Position numbers and translations under genes: made by a program
Origin: Xylona heveae TC161
Taxonomy: Eukaryota > Ascomycota > Xylonomycetes > Xylonales > Xylonaceae
Assembly (NCBI RefSeq): GCF_001619985.1
Contig: NW_017264195.1
Coordinates: 62,001-126,000, forward strand
Direction of reading: 5' to 3'
DNA: 64,000 nt
In this document: positions 9,244 through 19,043 of the stretch, in pieces
How the letters are laid out: each line of letters opens with the position of its first letter
Numbering within the stretch: the first letter of the stretch is position 1
The notes under the pieces: model-generated
Databases searched by the model: none
The model's input: only the letters and a program-made list of their open reading frames with translations
Told to the model about the DNA's origin: nothing

Positions 9244-11298
9244 ATGACAAGTGAGAAATTGGACAATAGCGGCAACGGTAGCCTAAAAGTGCCTGGCTTC
9301 AACAACATTCCCATTTACCACGAGCTAGAGCTCCAAAAGCGATTCACCAACGGCATTTGTGAATGGGAACAAAAGTCCCGCTTGACGGCGCGAGAAATCG
9401 CCATGCTACGACTTATGGAGAACATCACGGAGAGTGAGCATTGGCAGACGTCTCTTTTCGATGACACAATCTTAGACAACTGGCGCCCTGAGGCATTGTC
9501 TTCCGGTTTCCTCATGAGTCCCATGGCATGGGAATGGTGCGTTTCCGAACTTCGCGACAAAGCCAAGCTTTTCCACCAAACTGGCCGAATAATTGTTCTC
9601 AATGCCGGATCTGCAGTTTGCAAGTCAGATTCTGTCTTGGAGCCCGGACTGCAGAAGGAGCTGCAGCAATCAATGTCTGCGTCATATTTGCTGTCGACGG
9701 ACTCGGACCCAGTGAAGGCACAGGTGCGGCACCGAATCGACCCGTCTTTATACGCTCTGGTCTATGGTCGGTCGCACGTTCTCACGGACGGCGGACGAGT
9801 GGAAATGGAAAATCTATGGGAGTCGTGGCCCAAATGTCGCGTGGCTCCAGCTCCTATCTATCCCTCCGTGAGAAACAGAAACCGAGAGATCCCTCATGGA
9901 GGGGCATACTGGAGGGTACAATGCTGGTCTAATCGGTTTCAATGGCTCCCTTGTGAAGTTGAATTTTGCAAAAGTACGGGCACAGATGTGCGGATCACAT
10001 CTTATATAAACAATCTGCACCCTCAGAACGTCTCTGCGTACGCCGCGGTTGAAAAGCTCATATCAGCAGCAATTGGTGCTTGGAACGACATTCTTGTTGT
10101 GGGCGGGCAAGGCAGATGGCCAATGCGGCTCAGAACTTTTGATTTCGAGGAAGAGAACGATGAGCAACCCGACTGGCACAAGGAAATTCATGCCTATACG
10201 GGACGTTTTCCGACGAAGGAAAAACAGCAAGAATTATGCGCAAAAGCCAAGGAGTATCTGGCTCTTCCGGAATATGACCCCGAATGTTGTGTCTGGTTAG
10301 ATGAAACCGGGAACCAATCGGATTTACTAGCAGAGATGACTCCTGAAAAATGGGAGGATACCCTCGCCTTAGCAGATGTCCTGCTGAATAAGTACGGTCG
10401 ACTCAATTATTTCCATTACCCCGATCCCGGGATCTCTTTTTCCTACGAGGACTGGAAAACAGGAAACAACACCGGTAAAGCCGTCATGGATAAGGTCAAC
10501 CTCTTCGATCCAGAATACCCACTACCTCCGGATCCAGATCATCAGTACTATGCAGTGGCGCTTGAGGATCAGTTTCGCAAAGCGGGATTGCAGGTCATTG
10601 TCAGAGAATCAAGCATAGAACTCACACCCGAACATCCAGATTACGCTGGAGATGACGATTATCGCATTGAGGGGACACTCAACGAGCATATCGTCGCAGC
10701 GACCAGTTTCTATTATGACGTTGAGAATGTAACCGAAGCACGAATCAGTTTCCAACAAGAAGCTCCCATGGAGGAACTCGAGTATAACTTTGACAAATAC
10801 GTAATCATCGAGAAGGTCTGGGATTTCCCAGGTATGCGATTATTTGACAAGGACAAATCGCCCGCAGCTCTTCAGGTCATGGGATCCGTCACCACGGCAC
10901 AAGGACGGCTCCTTTCTTGGCCAAACACGTTACAATACAGGAGAGAACCATTTTCAATCCGAGATCGCTCCCGTCATGGACACCAACGAGCCATTACCAT
11001 TCTACTCGTGGACCCTAATTACCGTATTTGCTCGACCAGGAATGTTCCCTCGCAGCAACTCGAATGGTGGGCTGAAGCCGCTGTTCAGAGCGCATGCCTG
11101 TATCAAAAATTACCAGCTGAGCTTGTTAGGATGGTGAAAGACGAACTTGAAGGATGGCCGATGAGTCAAGATGAGGCCGAGACGTACAAGAGGGAATCCA
11201 ATGCTGAAAGAAGTTCGGTCATGGAAAATGTGTATAATGGAATAGAATCCTATAAATTCATCGAAAGGTCACATGAATTAGCGGATTATAATGAGTAA
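9244..11298 (+). CDS. DUF4246 family protein, 684 aa, putative metal-site residues replaced
   Basis: An intronless gene. The N-terminus (LKVPGFNNIPIYH), the central SYINNLHPQN and the C-terminal LLSWPNTLQYRREPF...VPSQQLEWW blocks are the landmarks of the fungal DUF4246 family, which has a 2-oxoglutarate/Fe(II) dioxygenase-like C-terminal half. From memory of the family, the usual motifs are WHVEG...NE and FPN.LQHRV; here they read YRIEGTLNE (R474) and WPNTLQYRR (Y565), so both expected histidines are missing. A catalytically dead member is therefore possible. An alternative upstream ATG lies in frame at 9229. There is no signal peptide; the likely location is cytosol or nucleus. Function unknown. 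Confidence 0.8.
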   Translation: MTSEKLDNSGNGSLKVPGFNNIPIYHELELQKRFTNGICEWEQKSRLTAREIAMLRLMENITESEHWQTSLFDDTILDNWRPEALSSGFLMSPMAWEWCVSELRDKAKLFHQTGRIIVLNAGSAVCKSDSVLEPGLQKELQQSMSASYLLSTDSDPVKAQVRHRIDPSLYALVYGRSHVLTDGGRVEMENLWESWPKCRVAPAPIYPSVRNRNREIPHGGAYWRVQCWSNRFQWLPCEVEFCKSTGTDVRITSYINNLHPQNVSAYAAVEKLISAAIGAWNDILVVGGQGRWPMRLRTFDFEEENDEQPDWHKEIHAYTGRFPTKEKQQELCAKAKEYLALPEYDPECCVWLDETGNQSDLLAEMTPEKWEDTLALADVLLNKYGRLNYFHYPDPGISFSYEDWKTGNNTGKAVMDKVNLFDPEYPLPPDPDHQYYAVALEDQFRKAGLQVIVRESSIELTPEHPDYAGDDDYRIEGTLNEHIVAATSFYYDVENVTEARISFQQEAPMEELEYNFDKYVIIEKVWDFPGMRLFDKDKSPAALQVMGSVTTAQGRLLSWPNTLQYRREPFSIRDRSRHGHQRAITILLVDPNYRICSTRNVPSQQLEWWAEAAVQSACLYQKLPAELVRMVKDELEGWPMSQDEAETYKRESNAERSSVMENVYNGIESYKFIERSHELADYNE

Positions 11299-12498
11299 AG
11301 GTGAGGCTCAGGTACACAGGCAGACATCCAAGGCTGAAAAAGGTGCGCTCATGAAACATGCTCGGCGAAGTACGAACCTACACATTTATCGACACGTCAC
11401 ATGGGTTGTCAAAATAACAACCAACTTTCAGCTTTTAATTTATCTTGTGTTATCACATTCGTCCACGGTCTAGTTTCATTTAATCGACAATTGAGATTTC
11501 AATTTCTGAATGTACTTGTCCAAGCTACCTCGTTTCTTATTTAACCTAACCTTATGCATTCCTATATTCCGCAATCTTCTTGCTTATGTGATTGCCTTCT
11601 CTCTGCATCCGTCATTAATGTTCCATTTCCTTTTGCTATCAAGGCAACTGAATCATCCTTAACTTAGACCTCCGATGTTGTGCCTTGGATCTGGGTAGAC
11701 GAAACAGAACGGTGTATATAGCTATCTTCAGCGTCAGATCCAAAGGCCCGATTCCTCTTACTCCGTTGCCTGGTCTTCTGCTTTGTTCGAGAAAGTACCC
11801 TGACAATGACCAGTGTCAGCCAGTCTTTCCATAAGGATCTTCAGGCAAAAATTTATGAAACACTGCATTCAATCCATGTATCTCTCGAGTCCACGAGCTT
11901 TACTTCAGCAAGTAAATTAGGAATTTATTCCCGTAATTGGAGCATGGTCACCCGTGAGTACCTTTAGGCCTGTGAGGATGATCGACTCCGTTCACATGAC
12001 CTCTCAAACCAAGATCCCATATAACTTGGCATTATTTATCCTGATAGTACTGTACTGTGCTGTGCTGTACAAAAGTAAAGCATGAGCCGAAACATGCTCA
12101 ATGATAATTGGATATCCTGCGCCGCCAGTCAGCACAAGAAAGTCGTGATATCCTTAATAATGTAGGCAGAAAACATGACCCGATTGTCACGTAGCCGTAG
12201 CTATGTAGGCAAACCACGCAGCCACGCTTGTCTTTCTTTCTTTCTTTCTCCTCCCCCCGCAGCAAAAAATAAAACAAAATTAAAACAAATTCAAGTTACC
12301 AAATGGCAATAATCCCAAAAAAGCAGCGAAAACAAGATTTACTATTCCATAGAACCCAATTTATCATTGTCTTTTCTTTGTTCACTTCTCTTTCTATCTT
12401 TTTATTGGAAGAGAAGCAGGGACAATACAACAAATACAACAGTCCAACAACACAACAACACATCAATCCAACAGCACAACAATCAAGAAACGCAAAAC
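11299..12498. other. Gene-free region with a TTTC microsatellite
   Basis: No supported gene. It holds a short (TTTC)n tract at about 12231-12250 and a CTGTACTGTGCTGTGCTGTAC run near 12050. It is the joint 3' region of the DUF4246 gene and the convergent VOC gene. Confidence 0.5.
12231..12250 (+). repeat. TTTC microsatellite
   Basis: About five TTTC units in tandem in intergenic DNA. Confidence 0.7.
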
Positions 12499-12897
12499 TC
12501 ACTCTACAAGATTCCCATCCGGATCCCGCACATAAAAACTCCTAATTCTCCCTCTCGCTCCCGTGCGATCCACCACTTTTCCGCCTTCCAGTACTTCCAG
12601 CCCCGCGCGCTTGACCTCCTCCAGCGCATCCGCCACGGGGGTTTCAGTCAAAAAACAAAGATCCGCGGAGCCAGGGAGAGGATATTGGGCTTTCGGTTCG
12701 AATTCCTTGCCGGCTTCGTGCAGGTTGATTTTGTGCGGGCCGAAGAGGAGGGCATGGCGTTTGGTGTGCGGGGCGGAAGGGGGCGAGAAGGTCTCGGCTT
12801 TCATGCCGAGATGGCGCGTGTAGAAGTCGATGGTGGCGGGGATGGAACGCACAGTGAGGACGAGGTGGTCGAGGGAGGAGATGGTGAGTGGAGGCAT
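12499..12897 (-). CDS. VOC/glyoxalase-domain protein, GLOD5-like, 132 aa
   Basis: A single-exon gene. The ATG at 12897 was chosen over frame upstream of it because it directly precedes the conserved start ISSLDHLVLTVRSIPATIDF. The protein is one VOC module: DHLVLTV (metal His), YTRHLGMKAE, KINLHEAGKEF (second ligand region), PGSADLCF, and the final DPDGNLVE, whose terminal Glu is the usual third metal ligand. GLOD5/YaeR-type proteins are small putative metal-dependent isomerases or dioxygenases of unknown substrate; at 132 aa this one must work as a dimer, as usual for single-module members. It is GC-rich relative to its flanks. Confidence 0.85.
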   Translation of the reverse strand: MPPLTISSLDHLVLTVRSIPATIDFYTRHLGMKAETFSPPSAPHTKRHALLFGPHKINLHEAGKEFEPKAQYPLPGSADLCFLTETPVADALEEVKRAGLEVLEGGKVVDRTGARGRIRSFYVRDPDGNLVE

Positions 12898-13523
12898 TGG
12901 TAGGCAAAGAATCAAGATGAATTTTATACAGATTTTCCTGGGGTTTATTTTTGGAAGTTTGGAGGGGGGAAAAGGGTCTGGGAGAGATTGGTGTGAATCA
13001 TGCGGGGTGTACAAAGTACAGAGGTACGTTGTATTGTTGATGATTTGAGGGTTTATAACGAATTTGGAGAAGGTGGGCTGTCACGTGTGGGGATGAGGGT
13101 ACTCCGTGTGAGATCTCTGTTTTTGCTTATATTGGAGAGGAGCTATAAAGAGGTTTAAGATTGGTTTGATGATCTACTGGATATTGCTTGGGGGGGATTG
13201 CGTGCAATCATGAAGTCATTACGAGATGGAGCGGAGTACCGGTGCATTTGAGCATCGATACATCGATAATCGTCACACGAATTCTCAGGAAATGCAATTA
13301 TTCACATATAATAAGCACTATCAGAAGAAATCTTTTAAATTTGCTATCCTATAGCGAAGAGTAGATATTGCACACAATGGTTGGGTTGGAAAGCAAAACT
13401 TCGATGCGGCGGAAGAACACCCTATGTAGCTTGGTAGAAAGAAGGGCAAACGACATGACAAATCTCGACCTACAAACTGGTTCTAAAAGACAAAATATGG
13501 CATCACGGTTAGCTTTTTCTTCT
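12898..13523. other. Gene-free region
   Basis: Upstream region of the VOC gene and 3' flank of the RBM39-like gene. Near-copies of the TACTCCGTA word occur at about 13099 and 13232. Nothing else is seen. Confidence 0.45.
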
Positions 13524-15499
13524 TCAGATGGCTTTTGTGCGGCTGAAAAGCGAGCTGTAGACGGCGTCAACAACGGGCGTGGCGGTGATCTGCCTGCCGC
13601 CAAAAAATCTGCCGTTGAGGCCCATAATGGCGTTCTCGCCTCCCTGGACACGGTCAAATTTCAAATAGATATCGCCTTGAGAATTGGGGTCCAAGGAGAT
13701 GTGAACGACATGTCCGTACTTCTCCTCGCATTCGGCCCGAACATCGTCTTCAAGTTCTTTGATCCAAATCTCGCCCTCCTCTCTGAAAAGAAAAGAATTA
13801 GCACCAATTCGAAAATAAATGACAAAGTATGTGCTGAATAAACTTACTCGGACGGATCGAACATGTTGCGTAGCACAACGCATCGGCTGGCCATGCTGAC
13901 ATTGACTGGTAAAGGCTTGGTCTCCGTCTTGGGTTTGATGATCTTTGTTCTCTCATCAGCAGCATTCGTATCAGCAGGCTCATCGGTACGAGCAAGCTTC
14001 CTCATAAGAGCATCTCTGCTGAAGTTGTTGAAGTTCACACCGGCAACGTCAGTATCGTCTAATGCACTAGCGCCACTGGCACCTTTCTCTTCACGGCCGC
14101 CTGCACGGTCAAAGTTTCCACCAGAACCGCCAGCATGCGCACCCCGTCCGCCAGAGCCAGAGAACGAAGAGCCCTGGCCTTGAAATCGTTGAAGGAGGTT
14201 TGCCGTAGACTCGGGAGTGAATTTGTCGTTGCCAAGCCCAACACGGATCGGACGACCTGCAAGGTCAAAGCCATTCATTTTTTCTAGGGCCTCACGAGCT
14301 TGACCAGGGTCACGGAATCTATATCATCAGAATTAGCAAAGTCCCACATAGCCTTCGCTTAAGGTAGCTGGTAGAAACTTACTGCACAAAACCATAGCCT
14401 CTGCTCCGCCCGGTTTCATCCTTTTGTAGTTGGACAAACTCGAGCTCGCCAAAGGGCTCAAAAACATTCTGTAGATCGCTTTCAGTGATACTGAAATGAA
14501 TATTGCCGACATACAACCTGTGAAACGGAATAGAGTTGGGATGATGAGAGTTGCCTTCGGTATTGCGGGCTTGACGGTTCTTCTCGGCTTCGGTAAGCTG
14601 TGCAATGATGGGAATGCCTAAAAGCTTTTGACCAGTGAGCTGGATGGCAAGCGGCACGGATTCCTCTGCTTTAAACTCCACATATCCAACACTGATATAA
14701 TGATTAGCTACCTTCTTGTAATTGTCAAAAGGGAAAAAACGTGAAACTGTGCTTACCCCTTGGATCTGCCACTGACTCTGTCCTTGACAATCTGCGCTTC
14801 TTTGACAGGGCCGACTTTTTCGAAAAAGGCAATCAATTCCTTCGTTCTTAAACGGGCAGCCAGTTGCTGTACGAAGACGGTCCTGCGATCACGCTCATCT
14901 TCAGTAAGTTGGGGAGAGGTAGTCCTAGTTCGACCTCCCCGGGGGCTTGGCGAACGACGTCGGCCTCGACCCCGGCCTCCACGATAGCGGTCATCGCGAT
15001 CCTCACGTTCGCGTCTACTCCGTCCACCAGGTCGGTAGTATCTGTCTCCATCAGGAGACCGAGATCGGGTCCGGTGTCGACCTCCACCACGATAGTAGTC
15101 GCCTCCAGAGCGGTATGAATCCTCGGGATCTGCGGAGTCGCGATGACGATCGCGGCGCGAAGCACGTCGGTCGCTGTCCCGACTTCGGCTTCTTCTCTTT
15201 CCCCTAAGGCTGCCATTAGCGCTACCGCGGTCGCTCCTTGGGCTCCTAACATCATCCATCAAATCGGCATCTCGATCTCTCTTTGATCGATCCCGACTGC
15301 GATCCCGTCGACGGCGCTCACGCTCACGGCTGTCATCACGATATCGATCGCGGTCTCGTCGGTCTGACTTATCGTTCTTATTACGGTCATCGCGCTCATC
15401 TCGTTCATCCCGGTCGAGGCTCTTGGGAGTTTCGGACGCTTCAGTGGCTATGCCGTTGGCAGTAGAATCGAGCAGGGCTTCCACATCGAGACCTGACAT
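13524..15499 (-). CDS. RBM39/Rsd1-type SR-like splicing factor, 4 exons
   Basis: Exons 15499-14757, 14691-14383, 14318-13848 and 13782-13524; all three introns are 64-65 nt with GTAAG donors and phases that join cleanly. The protein (about 593 aa) begins with an Arg/Ser/Asp-rich RS domain (residues ~30-200), then RRM1 ([12 protein letters not shown]...GYVEF), RRM2 ([11 protein letters not shown]...RGYGFVQF), a Gly-rich linker, and a C-terminal U2AF-homology motif domain ([11 protein letters not shown]...DIYLKFD...GRFFGGRQI). RFF fits the UHM RxF motif that binds ULM tryptophans of U2AF65 and SF3b1. This is the CAPER/RBM39 architecture, a nuclear factor for 3' splice-site choice. The gene looks complete. 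Confidence 0.95.
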
Positions 15500-16203
15500 T
15501 TTGGCTATCGGTTGGACACGTGCTGAGGCAGAATCTAGGATGGGAGGAAACTTTTCACTTTGCGTTTGTCAGAATTGATAACGCAGCGACGGTGATCACA
15601 GCGAACCCTTTTCTATTTCAATTCGAGGCTGAGCAGTTGGATAGTACGTTGACGACTGAGATATGTGGGTGGCTTGCGAATTTGAAAAACGGAATTGGGG
15701 TGAATCGTACGAGGGTAGAGATGATGAAGTTGTAATGAGTTGAGGCAAAACGTGGGTCGGAATAGGTCGGTCACGTGTTGGTAAAAAGTATGTGTCGCTT
15801 AGTCAGTCGAGATGGCGATCTCGTGACGGAGTTTTATTTCGCAAAGGTCCAAAAACGGTAATGGACAATCGCGGGAATGGCTGCATGAAATTTGAGCAGA
15901 CAATGTTATAGATGCCAGTACATGGGTATCTGCACTGCAATTAATATTAATGAATAGTAGCTTAAGTTAGCATACATGTCACATCTTGCTTCCCTAATTA
16001 AATGTCAACCAGTTGACAGCCATGACGCGTTGGTAACGGAAAAAAGCAAAACCAGAAAAGGAAAAAATAAAAATTTGAGATGAATGCTGGTTTTTCTCAA
16101 TTGAGTACACAATTCTATGCTCCAACTGTCCGGGGGAGCATCGTTCCAATAAACGCCATTTTCAAAAGCCACCTTGAACCTCTACCAGCCAGCTGGTATA
16201 AAA
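15500..16203. other. Gene-free region upstream of the RBM39-like gene
   Basis: Holds the RBM39-like promoter and the 3' end of scs7. A 71-codon open frame at 15520-15735 lies in the presumed leader and has no protein support. Confidence 0.45.
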
Positions 16204-17511
16204 TTATTGACTTTTCATGGTCTTTGTGCCTCCAACGGACAGCTCCGTGCCAAAGATCCTGTCCCAAAATTTGCTAGTTACGCCGAACCCAAGCTGATAG
16301 TCAGCAAAGTGGTGAGCAAGGTGATACTTCTTCAACTCGCGATAGTAAGCCGGGAGTCTGCCTTCAATTAGCGCGCAAGTTTCATCGGAAGGTATCAAAG
16401 CAAAGATCCCAAGTGACTTACGTCCGGTGGTGAAGGAAATAGTGGGTAAGGTCGTAACAAATGTATCCGAAAATACCGCCACAGTACACTGCAGTAGCGG
16501 CATACCAGTTGTAGAAGAAAACAGCGTGGGCTAGCTTCCAGAAAGGAGTTGCAAGTGCGAGGAACAATGTCGGTGGCATCACCAGGCGATACCTGTCCAT
16601 GGGAAGATAGTGATGAATACCGTGGAGGGTAAAATGCAGTGTTATAAAAAACCTGTTGTCCGGTAGATGGCTACTTCTGTTAGAGGAAGGTCCGCAGAGA
16701 AGAATGATGTAACTTACTCGTCCAAATGAAAGAGAAATCTATGCATGAGATATTCGACCAACGTCCACAAACAGAGACCAGAGGTCCAGTAAAGGGCAGC
16801 CTCCAAGGGACTGGAAAGGTTTGCAGCCGAAAGGAGGGTACCGTAAATGACCGGAGGTACCCAGACCAAGGGCACTACCCACCAAGGGGTTTTGCTAAGC
16901 GGCTCAAGAAAGTTACCAAACAGCGGCGCAGATGCTCCACCCTTGTAGTGTCGAGGCCTGTGAACTTGCTCCAGGTAGAACGCCTTGCTGAATCCGCCGA
17001 AAAAGACTTGCTTCATCAGGGGTTGATTGAGATCCAGGAACTTGTGCTGGCGAAAGTCATTCTCATAGTCGGTGTCTTTCGACAAGTCCTCAGCCGTAGA
17101 CATCCCCGTAGCAGCATACAAAGGTTCCCGTGCAGTGCTAAGCCCATCTGCTGCTCCATTGCTCTTCAATTCTTGCATGCCGGCTTTGGATGGCGGAAGG
17201 GGTACGATTTCGTCGGGCCGAGTACTCTTGGCAGCTGAGTCTAGAACGGGTTCCGTAGGCATGAAACCGACCAGGCAGTCATCCAAGATTTCATAAGCAG
17301 CCTCTGAATGCGTGTGAGAGATTTCGTCCGCCATAATGTCCGTGACGTCTTTCCCAGCGAACTCCAATATCAGATCTCCACCTCCGGGATGGTCGTTTAA
17401 GAATGAAGTTACATCATAGACTTTAGTCCCGCAGGTAACGTAGCATGACTGAGCGGTGTTATGCGACTCGACGTCCTGTCGCAGGATTGTAGGGAGCGTT
17501 CTCGCAGGCAT
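16204..17511 (-). CDS. scs7: Sphingolipid fatty-acid 2-hydroxylase, 398 aa
   Basis: Exons 17511-16718, ~16670-16422 and 16357-16204. Scs7/FA2H adds the 2-hydroxyl to very-long-chain fatty acids of ceramide in the ER. The N-terminal cytochrome b5 domain (CYVTCGTKVYDVTSF, heme HPGGG) precedes the sterol-desaturase-type hydroxylase domain with its histidine clusters: HRFLFH, HFTLHGIHHYLPMD, HYFLHH and KKYHLAHH. Hydrophobic segments around PWWVVPLVWVPPVIYG and ALYWTSGLCLWTLVEY are membrane spans. Intron 1 is short; the acceptor near 16671 (47 nt, CTAAC branch) restores the conserved HLDDHLPDN stretch, while another AG at 16653 would drop it. The start at MPARTLP matches the usual family start; an in-frame upstream Met at 17547 is less likely. 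The upstream region is shared with the gene at 19044. Confidence 0.95.
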
Positions 17512-19043
17512 TTTGACGCCTAATATCGCTTTTTGTCGCGGATACAATGGCAGGAATAGAGAAAATATTAAAAAGCCTCGAAGGCCGCAATAGATGCGCG
17601 AGCGATGAGGGAGACAGATAATGAGACAAAAAGACGAAAATAAAACGACTCAAATCTGACCGCGCAATGGTCAGTAAAGGAGGAAATATAATTGAAGAAT
17701 TCGCTGGAGATTATTAAAATGAGATCGACTGATGGGTCAGGAGAGACTGATCCGCCATCTAAGTTAAACTGCCGCGGAGCAGCCCTTGACAACTAATTTA
17801 GGCGATCGGATCTTGTAAGTCCCGAGCGAGAAGGCAACCGACCAACTCGTTGCCCGCTCTTTCCTTTTCGGGCTGTTTCAACCTCATCTAAACAAATGCT
17901 TCATGGCGCGCACAATGGAAATCTTGTGCCTTACGTGTTTATCAACGATGAATTTTTCTCACAAGTCCTGCATGTGTTATTTGAAGACTGATGAATAATC
18001 AGTAATATCTTTTTCCAAGTGCAATTTGTTTTCTAGCGCTTCTGAAAGACCTGCGTGCTTTATGAGCTTCTCTTCATTCTGCCCTTTGTTGCTGAAGAAT
18101 TAGTTGTTGCGAATTGACTCTTTGACTTTATCCAAATCTCCGCATGGTTTTCTGATATATCTTTGGTTTTTAATCCTGTGCGTCTTATTTGCCTGATTTC
18201 TGCGTTGCAAGCTGGCATCATCAACGACTGGCAGCACCAAGTTTCGATCGTCCTGGTGATTCGTCTTGCTCGTTGAGCTTATATCAAAAAGAAATGAGGT
18301 TCCGCAAAATCATTTGAGGTTAAGAGATATGCCCGAAGGAGATGGGTTTGTATGCACCACCATGGACAAAGAATGTCATTGAATATCTGCTTTACATTGC
18401 GAATAATTTTGACGTGCTGCTCTCTTCTAAGCCAGGGAAATCTGAGTCATGTCGAAAATATCTCCTACCAAAATGTCTACTTCTTTTCTCTTTCCGGCGG
18501 GTTTGAGAATCGCCATGCCCTTCCCACGTTTTTACAGATATTGGATAGGATAAACATGAGACCGGATCAATCTATGGTAGATTGAATCCCAAAGTTGAGA
18601 TTTGAGCATTTCACCTCACCTCTGAAGCAGATTCAGCGCAAATTTCCAAAGGGTCTTACAGAGCAGGCTTCATTTATTTCATTTTGTTGCCGAGGTGCAG
18701 GACTCATTGAGGGGCTACAATTGCACTGCGTGTGGAGTGGTAAGGTCAGAGGCTCTTCCATTCACCTTTTCCTTGCCTGTCCAATGTTTGTTTCTGTTGT
18801 TTCCTGTGAACAGTGAATGATTTTTCGCCTCTTTTGTGGGATTTCCCAGCCATCAGTTATTTAAACCTGACTCACCTTTCTAAACTCCTTGATCATTCGT
18901 TACACTCTGTTTTTTACACCCACAATCATCGCTGCTAGCAACCACTTTTCATCTCAAACTCCCATCACCCCTTCACATTCGTTAACATCTCTCATTCATA
19001 CTTCCCAAGCACTCTTTGAAGTTGATTCTCCAAGCTGAACAAC
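17512..19043. promoter_or_regulatory. Divergent intergenic region of scs7 and the 19044 gene
   Basis: 1.5 kb holding both promoters. The part before 19044 is CT/CA-rich (18890-19010), as is usual for fungal leaders. No ORF here has support. Confidence 0.4.
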
